A stretch of 56,431 nt of DNA, taken from positions 1 through 56,431 of the forward strand of contig JAAYCL010000006.1 in assembly GCA_012729785.1 (NCBI GenBank), read 5' to 3'. This DNA comes from Chlamydiota bacterium. GTDB lineage: Bacteria; Auribacterota; Tritonobacteria; UBA1439. The notes beneath the pieces are model-generated. The model was not told the DNA's origin and made no database searches. It saw only the letters and a list, made by a program, of their open reading frames with translations. Shown in pieces: positions 43,501 to 53,103 of the stretch (positions are counted from its first letter, which is position 1; every line of letters begins with the position of its first letter). The position numbers were made by a program, and so were the translations under genes.

Positions 43501-46500
43501 ATGGGCGAGCTACCTTACCTGGCTGGTGAACATGAAGGATCAGCCCGAACCCTCTGAGGATCTTGTGATTGCCGGCATATACGACGGCATCATACGCGAC
43601 CATCACAGCGGAAACGATGGGGTTGTATGGATTCAAACCGCAAATTATGACTGGAGATACGATGTGCCGTGCATCTACGTCGATTATGAGCATATGACGA
43701 CATCGATATTCGATCATTCCGCCAGGGGTATCGCGAGAATCGATTCAGCCTCCCATCTCTCATGGTTGGCTATCAAAGATTGGCTTGCCGGGCGGTGTCC
43801 GACGCAGAATGATCCCGTCCCCTCCTACAATAAGGGGATGATTGTTCTCGGAGCCGTTGACGGGTCCTCCGAACCGATCCCGATCAACGTGCGCGAGGTA
43901 GGAGATTTCACGGGGCCGTTCCTGACAGAAAACGACAGCCATATCTGGTATCGGCCATGGCCGTATCTCCCCGAAAGGGACTATGCCATAGAGGTAACAA
44001 GGCGGGACGGATCGGATCCCAGGGTGATCAACACCGAAGTCGTCGCGGGCCGCACCACGTTTATTGTGCTGGATTATACACAATCGGGCACTCCTACAGC
44101 GACACCCGCTAGCCCGACTCCGACGCCTCCCGGGGGACAGCAATCGCTCGATGTGGGGCCGTTTAAGATTTACGCCGACTATATTTACGGCGGAAGCGGT
44201 TGGCCAAAAACGGCAAGTGGAAATGTGAACCTCAACCACATCTTGTATTCGACGGGGAATATCGAGATCGCGAAAAACTCGACCGCCGTATACGAGATCT
44301 CCGGAAACGGACGGCTGTACGTCAACGACATCCCGATCCCCGGTCTCGGGACGGTTCACGACCTTACGATGTATGAGGGATCATTCAGCTATGTAGTGGA
44401 TGGGAACGGTCTGGCGAAGAGATCATTGAATGGAGCGCTCAAGTATCTCAAGGTTGCGGGATTGGACGCGTATATCAACTCGTTTATATTCTTGAACGAC
44501 GGGGTAGAACTTTCGGCCGATCTAAAGTTCCCCGGTCGGGATGGTTTCGTCGAGGTTGGGCGGCTGCTCGTGACAAAGAGCGGCGGAATGAGCATGACTG
44601 GGAAAATAAGCGTCGGGGGAATCGATATGGAGATTAACTCCCTCTCCATAACATCGGACAAGATTACCCTTCAGAACGGTACGATAGTGTTTCCGGAGGC
44701 GTTTTCTCCTGGCGGAATAGATTTCAGCCCCGCGGCGAGGAGCTACTCGCCGCTAAACAGTTCCTGCACTGCGTTCGATTTTTCGGCTGTCTCGGGGACA
44801 GAATCTTCATCGGAAGAAGACATAGAATGCAGCGATGGCGTTTTTCAAAGAACGGGAGAAGTTAGGAACATCGAGGGGCTCGTCGAAAGCGACATCCAGT
44901 ACAGGGGCAGCCTGGTGGCATATCTGAGCCGGGTGCCGATGAATGATGAAGACGGCGATTCGATCGGAGATGCGCGTGAGATAGACGTCTGCGTGGTGGG
45001 GGAGAACGGAGATTATGAATTCGACTCTATCCCGGAGGCCGATTATCGCGTGAAGTGCACAGGGCGCGTAACCGTTGCGATCCGGGGATTGGAGATATCC
45101 GCCTCGGGGTTCCGCCTCGCGGAAGGAGAGATTACTAATATCCCGGATCTGGAATATGCAGGGATCGTGTTGCACGTTGGGAGCCTTGCGTTAAGCACGG
45201 AGCCGGTGTCCATAGTCTTCAAGGACACGAGCATCGAGCTTCCGCAGGATATGGGTGGAGGGACTCTGGATCTTGGGCTGTTGAGAATCACGGACGGCAA
45301 GGTGGATATCGAAGGGGCGATCCGGGACATTAGGTTTAATGTTCCGGGCACCAGATTCACACTGACGATCGAAGAGTTGGAATTTGATAACGTACGCGGA
45401 CGGTTCACCGGCATGGGGAGATTGAGCATCCCTTCATTCCCGGATATTCGGGCGGGGGTGAGTTTCGATAGGCACGAGCTCTATTGGATCCATGCCGAGG
45501 TGCAGGAATTGAACGTGCCTATTTATGCGGTGATCTTTCTCCAGCGCATCAGCCTGGACGTGGCGGGACTTGAGGCGGGGCCTCCGCCCGTGGTAATCGT
45601 CGCGGAGGCCGGGCTAAGCATCGGCCCGACCTGGTCGGTTCCGCTTACGGGCGAATCGGTGGTGCTTCTTGGCGCAGATCCGATCGCGCTTACCATTGAC
45701 ACGAGCGATTATGTGCAACTCTCCGGCGCCCTGACGCTCTTCAAGCCCTCGGAGGGAACGATGCAGGGGAAGATATCGTTCCTCCTATGGGATTGGAGCT
45801 ACAATTTCTCCGGGTTCGATGTGGCGTGCGCTGCTGCGGGCATGAGCAAGAGCCGAGGCTTCCATGCGGAGGCATACGTAGACATCATCGATATCCTGAA
45901 GGAGACAGGGACGTTCAACGTTGATCCCAAGAAGAACGTGAGCGGGCATGGTTGCGGGACTATTGAGGTACCCGAGGTGGTGCCCGTGATCGGAGGGGCT
46001 CAACTCGGCGGATTTGAAACGGTGCTCACGAACAACTATCTCGCGGGGGAGGGCTGGATCTCAGCCCTGTTGAGTCTCTCCGCCAAGTTCAACTATGACG
46101 GTGGCATTCAATTCGGGAGCAATCTCGAAGATCTTGGCGTGACGGTAATCGCGTCGGCCGCGATCGAGGGACTCACGACGCCCGAACAGATGGCTGCGTC
46201 TCCGTATTATTCGATCGATGTCCCCGACGGTCTCGAGAGGGCCATATTCAGGTTTGCATGGAGTCCGAACACGGATACCGATGTCAGCTTGATCAGGCCC
46301 ACGGGCGAGATCATTTCTCCGGCCGCGGCGCCGAGAAGCTCCCCCTACGCCAATTATCTGAAAGACGCGGCGCACCATGAAGCGTGGTACGTCGTCAAAG
46401 AGCCCGAACAAGGGGCATGGCAGTACCGGCTGACGAACCGTGCTATCGGGGATCTGACCGTGGAGCTAATTGCGGTAGACGAGCCGCCGACGGTGGAGAT

Positions 46501-49500
46501 GGCGGCCCCGAACGCGCAATCAGTGCAGGGAGTCAAGACGAGCGGGGACAGCATTCGGCTTGCGTGGGACGCAGAAAACCTCTCCGGAGGGGAGACGATA
46601 AGTCTCTATTACGACGTAAATGACAGCGGATATGACGGAACGCGTATTGCTTCCGGCGATTTCGCCGCACAAGGGTATTACGATTGGGTGATTGACTCGA
46701 GCGTTCCGTCCGGTCGGTATTTCATTTATGCCATGGTAGACGATGGAAGGAGTATGCCGCGCGGCTCCTATATGCCGGGCTGGGTGACGGTTGAGAATCC
46801 TGATTCGCCGCAGACGCCGAGAAACGTATCCGTGCAATCGGCCAGCGGTTCCGTTCTCGTCAGTTGGTCCGCGAACGAGGAGGAGGATCTCCTTGCCTAT
46901 GTCATCGAATGGACGGATACGCCGACGGAGCTCTCTTTCGATCACAGGCTTGCCGTGGGGCTTGCCACGAGCTACACGCTTGACCAGCTCGACAACGGCC
47001 GCACCTACAAGGTGCGCGTAAAGGCTGTGGATAAGGACGGGAATGAAAGCATGCCGTCGGAGGCCCACCTTGTAACGATTAATATGGAGACGAGCAATTA
47101 TTCGCCGGAGATCGTTTCACAGCCGGTGACAAGGGTGCGCCAGGGGACCGCATACCGCTATCAGGTGACGTGCAGCGATAAAGACGAAGGCGATACCCTC
47201 ACCTATATACTGGAAGATGCCCCGGCGGGGATGACAGTCGACGGCAACGGACTTATCCAATGGATTCCGGGATTGACGGATGTGGGGCGGGTGAAGGTGA
47301 GCGTAAGAGCCGAGGATGCCCTCGGGTATGAGGCGAGGCAGGAGTACCACCTGGATGTCTATAACGACTATATGGTCAACATCGCGCCGGAGGTTGTTTC
47401 CATCCCGCCAGGCGTTGCTGAGGTAGGGAAAGAATATTCATATCAGGTGCAGGCAACCGATCCGGACGGTAATCCACTTCAATACGTTCTTCTGGCCGCG
47501 CCGGAGGGGATGGCGATGGATGCCCGGGGTTTCATTACGTGGACCCCTACCCAGTCCAATACCGCAGGAGATAACCTGGTTGCGGTCAAGGTGCTGGACG
47601 GTCATGGAGGAACGGCATCTCAGTCGTTCACCGTCTATCTGAGCTGGTTTTCTTCCTATGACGCGGAAGCGCAGCAGATATGGGCCAACCCGTTGGAGAT
47701 CAAGGCGGGCGACACCGGCGAGATATACGCGAGCTTCAAAAACCTCTCGGACCTTGGCGGGCCGGAGAACGGCGCGGCGACATTCGACGCGCGGATCATA
47801 GTGCAAAAGCCCGATGGTTCGTCACGATACGCGTATGTGGATACCTGGTCATTTGCCGCTGGGGAAGTGAGACATCTGTTGTGGGACGATTACGTGTTTG
47901 ACCAACCCGGTACGTATAAAGTTACGGCGCAGATATTCGACAGCGAGGGGTACCAATCCGGTTGGAGCTGGTGGCGCCGCTATGACTCCCTCGACCGGAC
48001 GCTGAGCATTGCCGCCGTTGCGACCCCGACTGCAACCGCCACGCCTCCTTCCGCGCCCACCGCCACGCCGACGCTTCCTCCGGCGCAGACGGCGACTCCG
48101 CCCGGAAGCTATCCGGACGTGCGCATCGAGCCGATGTCTCTCGATTTTGAATATCCTGAAAAACCGGTTGCGCGCAATTCGAAAACAAACGACCTGCAGG
48201 GCTCAAAGGCCGCAGGCATTGAAATCTCGGCCGGTCTTGAGGACGAGCCGAGGTACGAGTGCGTGCTAACCTCCGGTTCTTATACGATGAGCACAAGCGC
48301 CGGCAATACGTGTAGGATCGAGATGGACGGATACGATCCGATGGCCTCGCCGGGCGATCCGATGCTCCCTCATAAAATCTATCGCCTGCTCGTCCCGCCG
48401 AATGTGGATATTTCGACGGTGAGGTTGAGCGTAATAGAGGAGAGCATCAGCCCGGTCGCAAGCAGCAGCGCATGCGAAATTGAGCCTGCGCCGCCGATCG
48501 CGACGTGGGACGGTACGGCTGTCGTATACATGTGGGGTGAGGGGAAACGCGTGGTGAACGGGAGAAACCTGAACGTATACGAGACCGACGCGAACTATCC
48601 CGCATCGAACATCGAGATTTCCTCGACCGGCGAGATGCGCCAATGGAAATACATCGAGGTCGATTACCGGCCGTTCCGATATAACCCTGTGCGTGAAAAC
48701 CTCAGTTTTACGAAAGGGATGCGCATCACCGTTTCCTGGAAAGCGCCCCTCAAAACGAGTATCTCCTCGTTGTCGAGACGATTGGAGGACCGGGCGATGG
48801 ACCGAGAGGCATCTTCGATGTTCCAGAACTACGCGCAGTCGGCGTCGTGGTATACGCCATCGAGGAGAACTCTCTCCGAAGCCGGCGGCGAGAAATATAA
48901 TTATGTGATCATCACCTCGAATGCCATCAAGAATGGTAGCGCGAAGCTTAATGATTTTGTGGCGCATAAAAGGACGCTAGGCTTCACTGTTGCGGTGATT
49001 ACGGAGGACGCGTACGGCTCTCTCTCCGGCCAGGCGCCGAACGGACGTTCGGAGAAGATCCGGAAGTGGCTTAAGGACAACTATGTTTCCCTGGGTATCA
49101 AATACGCGCTCCTCATCGGAGATCCGCGCACTGACAGCGCGGACGTTCCGATGAAGATGTGCTGGCCTAGGCATAACACGACCTGGGAAACCTCTTACCT
49201 GGACGGCCCGACGGATTTCTATTACGCGGAGTTAAGCGGCGATTGGGATAAGGACGGAGACGGCTTCTTCGGCGAGTACGGCGACGATACGGGTTCGGGG
49301 GGGGCGGACAAGGCAGCGGAGATTTACGTGGGACGTATCCCCGTGTACAACGGAAATTGCTCCCCCCTGGACTCGATTCTCCAGAAAACGATCGATTATG
49401 AAACCGCTGCGGGAGACCTATCATGGCGGCAGAACATCTTGCTGCCGATGGAGCCGTCGGATTCGAGTACGCCCGGCTGGCAGCTCGGGGAGGGGATCAG

Positions 49501-51697
49501 GAACAACTTCGCGACGGCGAACGGGTTCGCGGCGGAACGGATCTACGAGCAGCAGTACGGCATAGATCCTCCGCCTGAAAGAACGCCGTGTAATCAGGGA
49601 AGTGTTCTCGACGAGTGGCAGAACGGTTACGGCATGGTGACCTGGTGGACACACGGCTCCGCCACGTCGGCGGCGGACGTCTTTTCGACCTATGTTTGCT
49701 CGGATCTGGACGATACCAGGCCGTCCGTGGTCTTCCAGAATTCTTGCCTCAACGGGCAGCCGGAGACCACGAACAATCTCGGCTACAGCCTCCTCTTGCA
49801 TGGCGCGATAGACACCATATCGGCGACGCGCGTAAGCTGGTATAACCCGGGGGCGTGGGATCTCAGCGGCTCTAACTCCGGCATGGCCTATCGTTTCACG
49901 GGAAAGGTGCTTGACGGACAGGGGATCGGGCAGGCGCTGTTTGCCATGAAGCTAGGGGAATCGTCGTCGAGCGCCGAGTACTGGATGAACCACGTCGTGT
50001 TCAATATGTACGGAGACCCGTCGATTACATTGTCGAGCGGCAAGAACTTCACCATCTACAACGACGGAAATGCTCCGCTGGAAATACAGGGGCTGAGTGC
50101 CCAAAATTCCGCGGCGTGGTGTAAGATTCAGAGGGCGGAATTGATCCCCTTCACCGTTCCCGCGGGGGGGGCATCTCTTGTGACCGTTCGCGTGGATCGC
50201 AAGGGACTCTCGGGCGGAACGTATACCGACAGGCTGCTGGTGTCGTCGAACGATCCGGATGAGAGTCCGTACCCGGACGCTGAGAACATTACGCTTCGCA
50301 TCATCTCCGGCGCCAAACCGGATCTCATCGCGGATAGCCCTGCCCCGGATGACGGATTCTCGCAGCCTCCATTCAATCCCGGACAGTCGGTCGAGTGGTA
50401 TGTTAGCGTATACAACACGGGTGAGGGAGATGCCGGAGGCAGCACGCTGGCATACTACCTGGGAACGAGCCCGGCCGATTATTCGCGGCAGATTGCACAC
50501 GTATCGGTCGAATCGTTGTGGTCGGGATCGAGCTCGACCAAGCATAAGCCCTATGTGTTTACCGAGAGTGACAGGGGCGTGCGTTATCTCAATGTGCGTG
50601 TGGACAGAGATGGCGTCGTTGCGGAGGAATTCGAGAACAACAACAAGGCGAGCTACGGCCCGTTTCACGTAGGGGAGGCGTTTACGCCTACGCCGTCGCC
50701 GACGGAGACGGCGATACCGTCTTCGACACCGACAGTTGCGCCGACGGCGTCACCCACGCCATCCCCCAGTTCTCCCACCGGCACGCCGACGCAGGTGATA
50801 CCACCCACGGCCCCCCCCATTCCCACCATCACGCCTACGCAAGCCCCCCCTGGGCATGTGTCCCATGTGGTGAAAGGAAAGGTTATCAACGCGGACGGGA
50901 CTTCGCCGGAACAACTCCTCTTCATGGCGCATGTGACAAGCAGGCCGAAGGACATCGTCAGGATGGGATCGACGGGAAGCGTGTATGCGGATGGATGGTG
51001 GCAATTAGACGCGGCTAGCTTCGTCTCAGGGTGGGCCGTCGGAGAAATTCTCCACATCAATATGCTCAATCCATATAACGGCCAGAGCGGATCATGGGAA
51101 TACACATTGGCGTCGGAGAATCCTCAGGTAGTCGAGGAATACCGGCTCAATGACGTGATCAAGGACACTACGTATCTCATGAAAACCGCCAGGACGGGCC
51201 TGAATGCGATCACTCTCATGGAGTCGACAATCGTGCAACCCGGCGGAACGACCACGGCGGAGGAGCTAACGCGCCGGATTCCCAACTGCTCCGTGGTATA
51301 CCGCTGGGTGTCGGAGACGCAAAGCTACGACGGCCATGTAAAGGGATTGCCCGTCAATAACTTCGCGGTTACTGCATTCGAACCGTATTTCGTTTCGGTA
51401 ACAACGGGATGTGAATGGACCCAGTCCGGAGTTCTCGGAGGGTACCTGCCGTATTTCCATCTTATCACCACCGACGAGACGGATCTAAACGCCATCGTTT
51501 ATCCGCCGGACATGCTCCATCTCAAGACGGCGGAGGAGCTGGCGCAAGACATAGACCATTGCAAGGTCATCTACCGGTGGAACGCTGAGACGCAGGCGTT
51601 CGAGGGACATGTCAAAGGCTTGCCGGTCAACAACTTCAAGCTCAAGGCGTGGGAGGTATACCTGGTCTCCGTGGACGGCGAGGCATATTGGCCGTGA
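40544..51697 (+). CDS. Giant secreted multidomain protein with lipase-like and gingipain (C25) domains
   Basis: A 3717-residue exported protein. Signal peptide: residues 1-24. Beta-sandwich 'E-x-R-D-I-W' units of about 118 residues begin near 355, 473, 589, 715 and again 2373, joined by Thr-Pro linkers. A lipase-like alpha/beta-hydrolase (about 841-1084) has 'VVLVHGING' and nucleophile S915 in 'AHSMGG'. A long beta-rich region follows (about 1200-1970), then fibronectin III (about 2087-2180) and two cadherin/He_PIG domains (about 2186-2366). Next is a gingipain-type C25 pro-region and protease (about 2526-3163) with H3037 ('WWTHGS') and C3068 ('QNSCLNG'), then CARDB (about 3256-3376). The tail module (about 3442-3541) and two terminal 'GHVKGLPVNNF' repeats close the protein. 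GTG 40544 follows AAAGGGGGGGG. The frame before it opposes a transposase relic. Confidence 0.88.
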   Translation: MIRFGYAIFAAAAVCFSSLCGLAHSDDSPPFPADAAQERDLALIDASPLISGEWSTFIPGLEGTQQHEQFSLSGDEGEVSMGRSEVEINGEPSLEAYSEVEALAVNSSSAGENDRGDVGQTRSQGYSCRLGTGYDSQWSITGETDVICPGEKPYFGQEWTNIDGGFTNTVTWYQPDGSFSCDGSSYIPSASDIYGPGYYWLYYRNIWWLNGATTPGRWRVTGSGGGSGTKHFTIRYWLTDHAMCTSGDGSGKTTSFQSTDAGAYNWVRVNDLTAGATITWEWYYPNSSLYTTTTGQWPAPPGRYHESAMANCMLYIAGHSPENYGGTWTVKVYIDGTYLYTDSFTIQVIPQYNAEVRDIWFDPDAASLHAGDSGRVYAQYKNLSNVGATLDARIIVRKPDGASSYAYLDNWAFDQGQIRNMYWDGYAFDQSGQYTVTAEIYDGQGRENGWPSSRRYGSLVDYFTVAAATYTAEVRDIWLDPSNLVKGQSGRVFAQYTNESSSSATFDARIIVYKPDSTSRYSYIDNWAFDKDQVKNLYWDGYTFDQTGTYEIKAEIYDSQGMQAGWASSHRFGTRTESFLIGAPSLDGQVEDVWLDPADIKAGQRGDIHARFKNLSNGSATFDARLIVQKPSGNTTFGSVDDWEFGQGQVQNAMRSYFLFDVEGRYTVTAELYDQNGMQSNWAASHKLAFRTEEFSVSGLPTPTPTPPGKLFNAKTEDIWLSPTSVAKGGTADVYARFHNISRIDGPYSGAATFDVRIVVRKPSGQSSSGYVDNWSFTANQAQNVLKPRNHFDEEGTYTVTAEIYDIGGFQANWAAANRLDSLSKTFSTIPGTPTPTPPAKLPVVLVHGINGQAANFGALKELIEGEGYTVYSFEYSCTNTPDRPGKGTKTIQDCAAELRDFLAAYPKVDIIAHSMGGLVTRSYRAGLDLSEQNRTESVLKARRDQIRKFIMLGTPNFGSNRLLELGIDIWKLESDADDTLHDQLKWASYLTWLVNMKDQPEPSEDLVIAGIYDGIIRDHHSGNDGVVWIQTANYDWRYDVPCIYVDYEHMTTSIFDHSARGIARIDSASHLSWLAIKDWLAGRCPTQNDPVPSYNKGMIVLGAVDGSSEPIPINVREVGDFTGPFLTENDSHIWYRPWPYLPERDYAIEVTRRDGSDPRVINTEVVAGRTTFIVLDYTQSGTPTATPASPTPTPPGGQQSLDVGPFKIYADYIYGGSGWPKTASGNVNLNHILYSTGNIEIAKNSTAVYEISGNGRLYVNDIPIPGLGTVHDLTMYEGSFSYVVDGNGLAKRSLNGALKYLKVAGLDAYINSFIFLNDGVELSADLKFPGRDGFVEVGRLLVTKSGGMSMTGKISVGGIDMEINSLSITSDKITLQNGTIVFPEAFSPGGIDFSPAARSYSPLNSSCTAFDFSAVSGTESSSEEDIECSDGVFQRTGEVRNIEGLVESDIQYRGSLVAYLSRVPMNDEDGDSIGDAREIDVCVVGENGDYEFDSIPEADYRVKCTGRVTVAIRGLEISASGFRLAEGEITNIPDLEYAGIVLHVGSLALSTEPVSIVFKDTSIELPQDMGGGTLDLGLLRITDGKVDIEGAIRDIRFNVPGTRFTLTIEELEFDNVRGRFTGMGRLSIPSFPDIRAGVSFDRHELYWIHAEVQELNVPIYAVIFLQRISLDVAGLEAGPPPVVIVAEAGLSIGPTWSVPLTGESVVLLGADPIALTIDTSDYVQLSGALTLFKPSEGTMQGKISFLLWDWSYNFSGFDVACAAAGMSKSRGFHAEAYVDIIDILKETGTFNVDPKKNVSGHGCGTIEVPEVVPVIGGAQLGGFETVLTNNYLAGEGWISALLSLSAKFNYDGGIQFGSNLEDLGVTVIASAAIEGLTTPEQMAASPYYSIDVPDGLERAIFRFAWSPNTDTDVSLIRPTGEIISPAAAPRSSPYANYLKDAAHHEAWYVVKEPEQGAWQYRLTNRAIGDLTVELIAVDEPPTVEMAAPNAQSVQGVKTSGDSIRLAWDAENLSGGETISLYYDVNDSGYDGTRIASGDFAAQGYYDWVIDSSVPSGRYFIYAMVDDGRSMPRGSYMPGWVTVENPDSPQTPRNVSVQSASGSVLVSWSANEEEDLLAYVIEWTDTPTELSFDHRLAVGLATSYTLDQLDNGRTYKVRVKAVDKDGNESMPSEAHLVTINMETSNYSPEIVSQPVTRVRQGTAYRYQVTCSDKDEGDTLTYILEDAPAGMTVDGNGLIQWIPGLTDVGRVKVSVRAEDALGYEARQEYHLDVYNDYMVNIAPEVVSIPPGVAEVGKEYSYQVQATDPDGNPLQYVLLAAPEGMAMDARGFITWTPTQSNTAGDNLVAVKVLDGHGGTASQSFTVYLSWFSSYDAEAQQIWANPLEIKAGDTGEIYASFKNLSDLGGPENGAATFDARIIVQKPDGSSRYAYVDTWSFAAGEVRHLLWDDYVFDQPGTYKVTAQIFDSEGYQSGWSWWRRYDSLDRTLSIAAVATPTATATPPSAPTATPTLPPAQTATPPGSYPDVRIEPMSLDFEYPEKPVARNSKTNDLQGSKAAGIEISAGLEDEPRYECVLTSGSYTMSTSAGNTCRIEMDGYDPMASPGDPMLPHKIYRLLVPPNVDISTVRLSVIEESISPVASSSACEIEPAPPIATWDGTAVVYMWGEGKRVVNGRNLNVYETDANYPASNIEISSTGEMRQWKYIEVDYRPFRYNPVRENLSFTKGMRITVSWKAPLKTSISSLSRRLEDRAMDREASSMFQNYAQSASWYTPSRRTLSEAGGEKYNYVIITSNAIKNGSAKLNDFVAHKRTLGFTVAVITEDAYGSLSGQAPNGRSEKIRKWLKDNYVSLGIKYALLIGDPRTDSADVPMKMCWPRHNTTWETSYLDGPTDFYYAELSGDWDKDGDGFFGEYGDDTGSGGADKAAEIYVGRIPVYNGNCSPLDSILQKTIDYETAAGDLSWRQNILLPMEPSDSSTPGWQLGEGIRNNFATANGFAAERIYEQQYGIDPPPERTPCNQGSVLDEWQNGYGMVTWWTHGSATSAADVFSTYVCSDLDDTRPSVVFQNSCLNGQPETTNNLGYSLLLHGAIDTISATRVSWYNPGAWDLSGSNSGMAYRFTGKVLDGQGIGQALFAMKLGESSSSAEYWMNHVVFNMYGDPSITLSSGKNFTIYNDGNAPLEIQGLSAQNSAAWCKIQRAELIPFTVPAGGASLVTVRVDRKGLSGGTYTDRLLVSSNDPDESPYPDAENITLRIISGAKPDLIADSPAPDDGFSQPPFNPGQSVEWYVSVYNTGEGDAGGSTLAYYLGTSPADYSRQIAHVSVESLWSGSSSTKHKPYVFTESDRGVRYLNVRVDRDGVVAEEFENNNKASYGPFHVGEAFTPTPSPTETAIPSSTPTVAPTASPTPSPSSPTGTPTQVIPPTAPPIPTITPTQAPPGHVSHVVKGKVINADGTSPEQLLFMAHVTSRPKDIVRMGSTGSVYADGWWQLDAASFVSGWAVGEILHINMLNPYNGQSGSWEYTLASENPQVVEEYRLNDVIKDTTYLMKTARTGLNAITLMESTIVQPGGTTTAEELTRRIPNCSVVYRWVSETQSYDGHVKGLPVNNFAVTAFEPYFVSVTTGCEWTQSGVLGGYLPYFHLITTDETDLNAIVYPPDMLHLKTAEELAQDIDHCKVIYRWNAETQAFEGHVKGLPVNNFKLKAWEVYLVSVDGEAYWP

Positions 51698-51756
51698 TTT
51701 CAAGGCTCCTCTGTGCCATCAGAGGGATGCTGCGACGGATGGAATGAGGGGGAAAG

Positions 51757-52131
51757 ATGAACAAGCTGATGGCGATGACTTTGCTTATGATGCTGGTGGT
51801 ATCTATGCCGGTCTGGGCGGGTAACCCTCATACGGTGTGCGGCAAGGTCTTCGACGCCGTTAAGACCATGCCCGCCGACGGGACCATACGCTTGAAAGCC
51901 TACATAGCGGGCCGGCCCGACGAGATATTGACGGAGAAATCCCCCGGCTCGGGCTATCAGAGCGGTTGGTTCCAAGTGGTGGTTGGCAATTTTCCCAATC
52001 GCTGGAAGGTCGGAGATGTCCTGATAATAGAATTTACACACAATGCCACGGGCGCCAGCCGCGTCGTGGAGCATATACTGACCTCGCAGGACCCGGAGCA
52101 GATCGGCGATATAGTACTCCAGAGGAAATGA
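51757..52131 (+). CDS. Small secreted single-module protein ('PHTVxGxV' family, copy 1)
   Basis: A 124-residue protein: signal peptide (residues 1-21, 'LMAMTLLMMLVVSMPVWAG') followed by one module of about 100 residues that reads 'NPHTVCGKVFDAVKTMPADG', 'AYIAGRPDEILTEKSPGSGY', 'GWFQVVVGNFPNRWKVGDVL' and ends 'LTSQDPEQIGDIVL'. The same module forms the penultimate domain of the giant protein 60 nt upstream and occurs in two downstream genes. I recognise no named family. The shape suggests a carboxypeptidase-regulatory or Ig-like beta sandwich. ATG 51757 follows GAGGGGGAAAG. It is probably co-transcribed with the giant gene. Confidence 0.7.
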   Translation: MNKLMAMTLLMMLVVSMPVWAGNPHTVCGKVFDAVKTMPADGTIRLKAYIAGRPDEILTEKSPGSGYQSGWFQVVVGNFPNRWKVGDVLIIEFTHNATGASRVVEHILTSQDPEQIGDIVLQRK

Positions 52132-52218
52132 GCCGCATTGAATATTCGGCGCCTGCGGCATAAAGGCAATAAGACTCTGCTCTCCTGAGATGAGGCGGGG
52201 CGGGCGGGAGGAGAGAGC

Positions 52219-53103
52219 TTGAGAAGCGCGATGAACAGCATGATATGCGTGATTGTGCTTATGGCGCCCTCTCTCTACGCGGGTACGCCGCATACCGTTT
52301 GCGGCCGCGTCTTTAATTCCGACGGGAGTGTGCCCATCGACAGTTCTGTCTCCTTTACCGCTTTTATCGAATCGAGACCCAAAGACCCGGTCACGCAGGA
52401 TACCACCGGCTGCGGTTACGCGAACGGGTGTTGGCAGGTCAATGTCGGAAATTTCAGCACTGATTGGGGAGTGGGCGATGCATTGAATGTTATATTTGTG
52501 AGTTCGCAAGGAGAAGATGGAAGTACCGCGCATAAGCTGACGGTGGAGGATCCGGAACCTGTTTCCGACGTCATCCTGGCGCCTTCGCAGACCACTCCTA
52601 CGCCGGTAGAGACTCCGGAGGCGACGGCAACGTCTGCGATGACTCCTACGATGACTGTGACCCCCTCTCCGACAAATACTCCGACGGAAACTCCGACAAT
52701 GCCCCCGGAACCCACCGAATGTCCTTTCATACTGGATGTGCGAGTCAATTTTCAGCCGGAAACGGCGTCGGTTCCCGACGGCTATAACGAGGATTGCGGT
52801 CGGGAATACCCCGAAGGTTCGAAAGCGGATGGGAACGACTTGGAATATGGTTGGGTGGTCATCGATACGTTCGGGTCTAAAGCGAGTATCCCGACTGTCG
52901 CGTTGATGCTTCTTCCGCGGTTGGAGCCGGATATGATCTTTGCCATGCATCCCGGCTTTACGCGGGGAGGGGAGGATAGGGCGGTCTCGAAGGATGGGGA
53001 AACTACCCGTCAATCGGTCATTTACGCGCTCCTTACACCGTTTCGTTTCGCCGGGTCCCGAAATATGCAAGGAGCAATCCAAAATAGAGGGAGGGCAAAG
53101 TGA
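52219..53103 (+). CDS. Secreted 'PHTVxGxV' module protein with malectin-like 'RxNFQP' segment (copy 2)
   Basis: A 294-residue exported protein. After the signal peptide comes the shared module ('TPHTVCGRVFNSDGSVPID', 'FIESRPKDPVTQDTTGCGY', '[19 protein letters not shown]', to about residue 120). A Thr/Pro/Glu linker (about 120-170) and a segment 'VRVNFQPETASVPDGYNED' to 'LEYGW' (about 174-215) follow. That segment resembles the opening of malectin-like domains; the last ~80 residues do not continue the domain recognisably, so it may be truncated or frameshifted. TTG 52219 is preferred because GGGAGGAG is 6-7 nt upstream; ATG 52231 is an alternative. The stop overlaps the next start (GTGA). 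Confidence 0.7.
   Translation: MRSAMNSMICVIVLMAPSLYAGTPHTVCGRVFNSDGSVPIDSSVSFTAFIESRPKDPVTQDTTGCGYANGCWQVNVGNFSTDWGVGDALNVIFVSSQGEDGSTAHKLTVEDPEPVSDVILAPSQTTPTPVETPEATATSAMTPTMTVTPSPTNTPTETPTMPPEPTECPFILDVRVNFQPETASVPDGYNEDCGREYPEGSKADGNDLEYGWVVIDTFGSKASIPTVALMLLPRLEPDMIFAMHPGFTRGGEDRAVSKDGETTRQSVIYALLTPFRFAGSRNMQGAIQNRGRAK

Noticed and set aside
51708-51725. Terminator after the giant gene
   Set aside because: There is a 6-bp hairpin with a 6-nt loop but no T run. The next gene begins 60 nt downstream with a good ribosome-binding site, so read-through is more likely.
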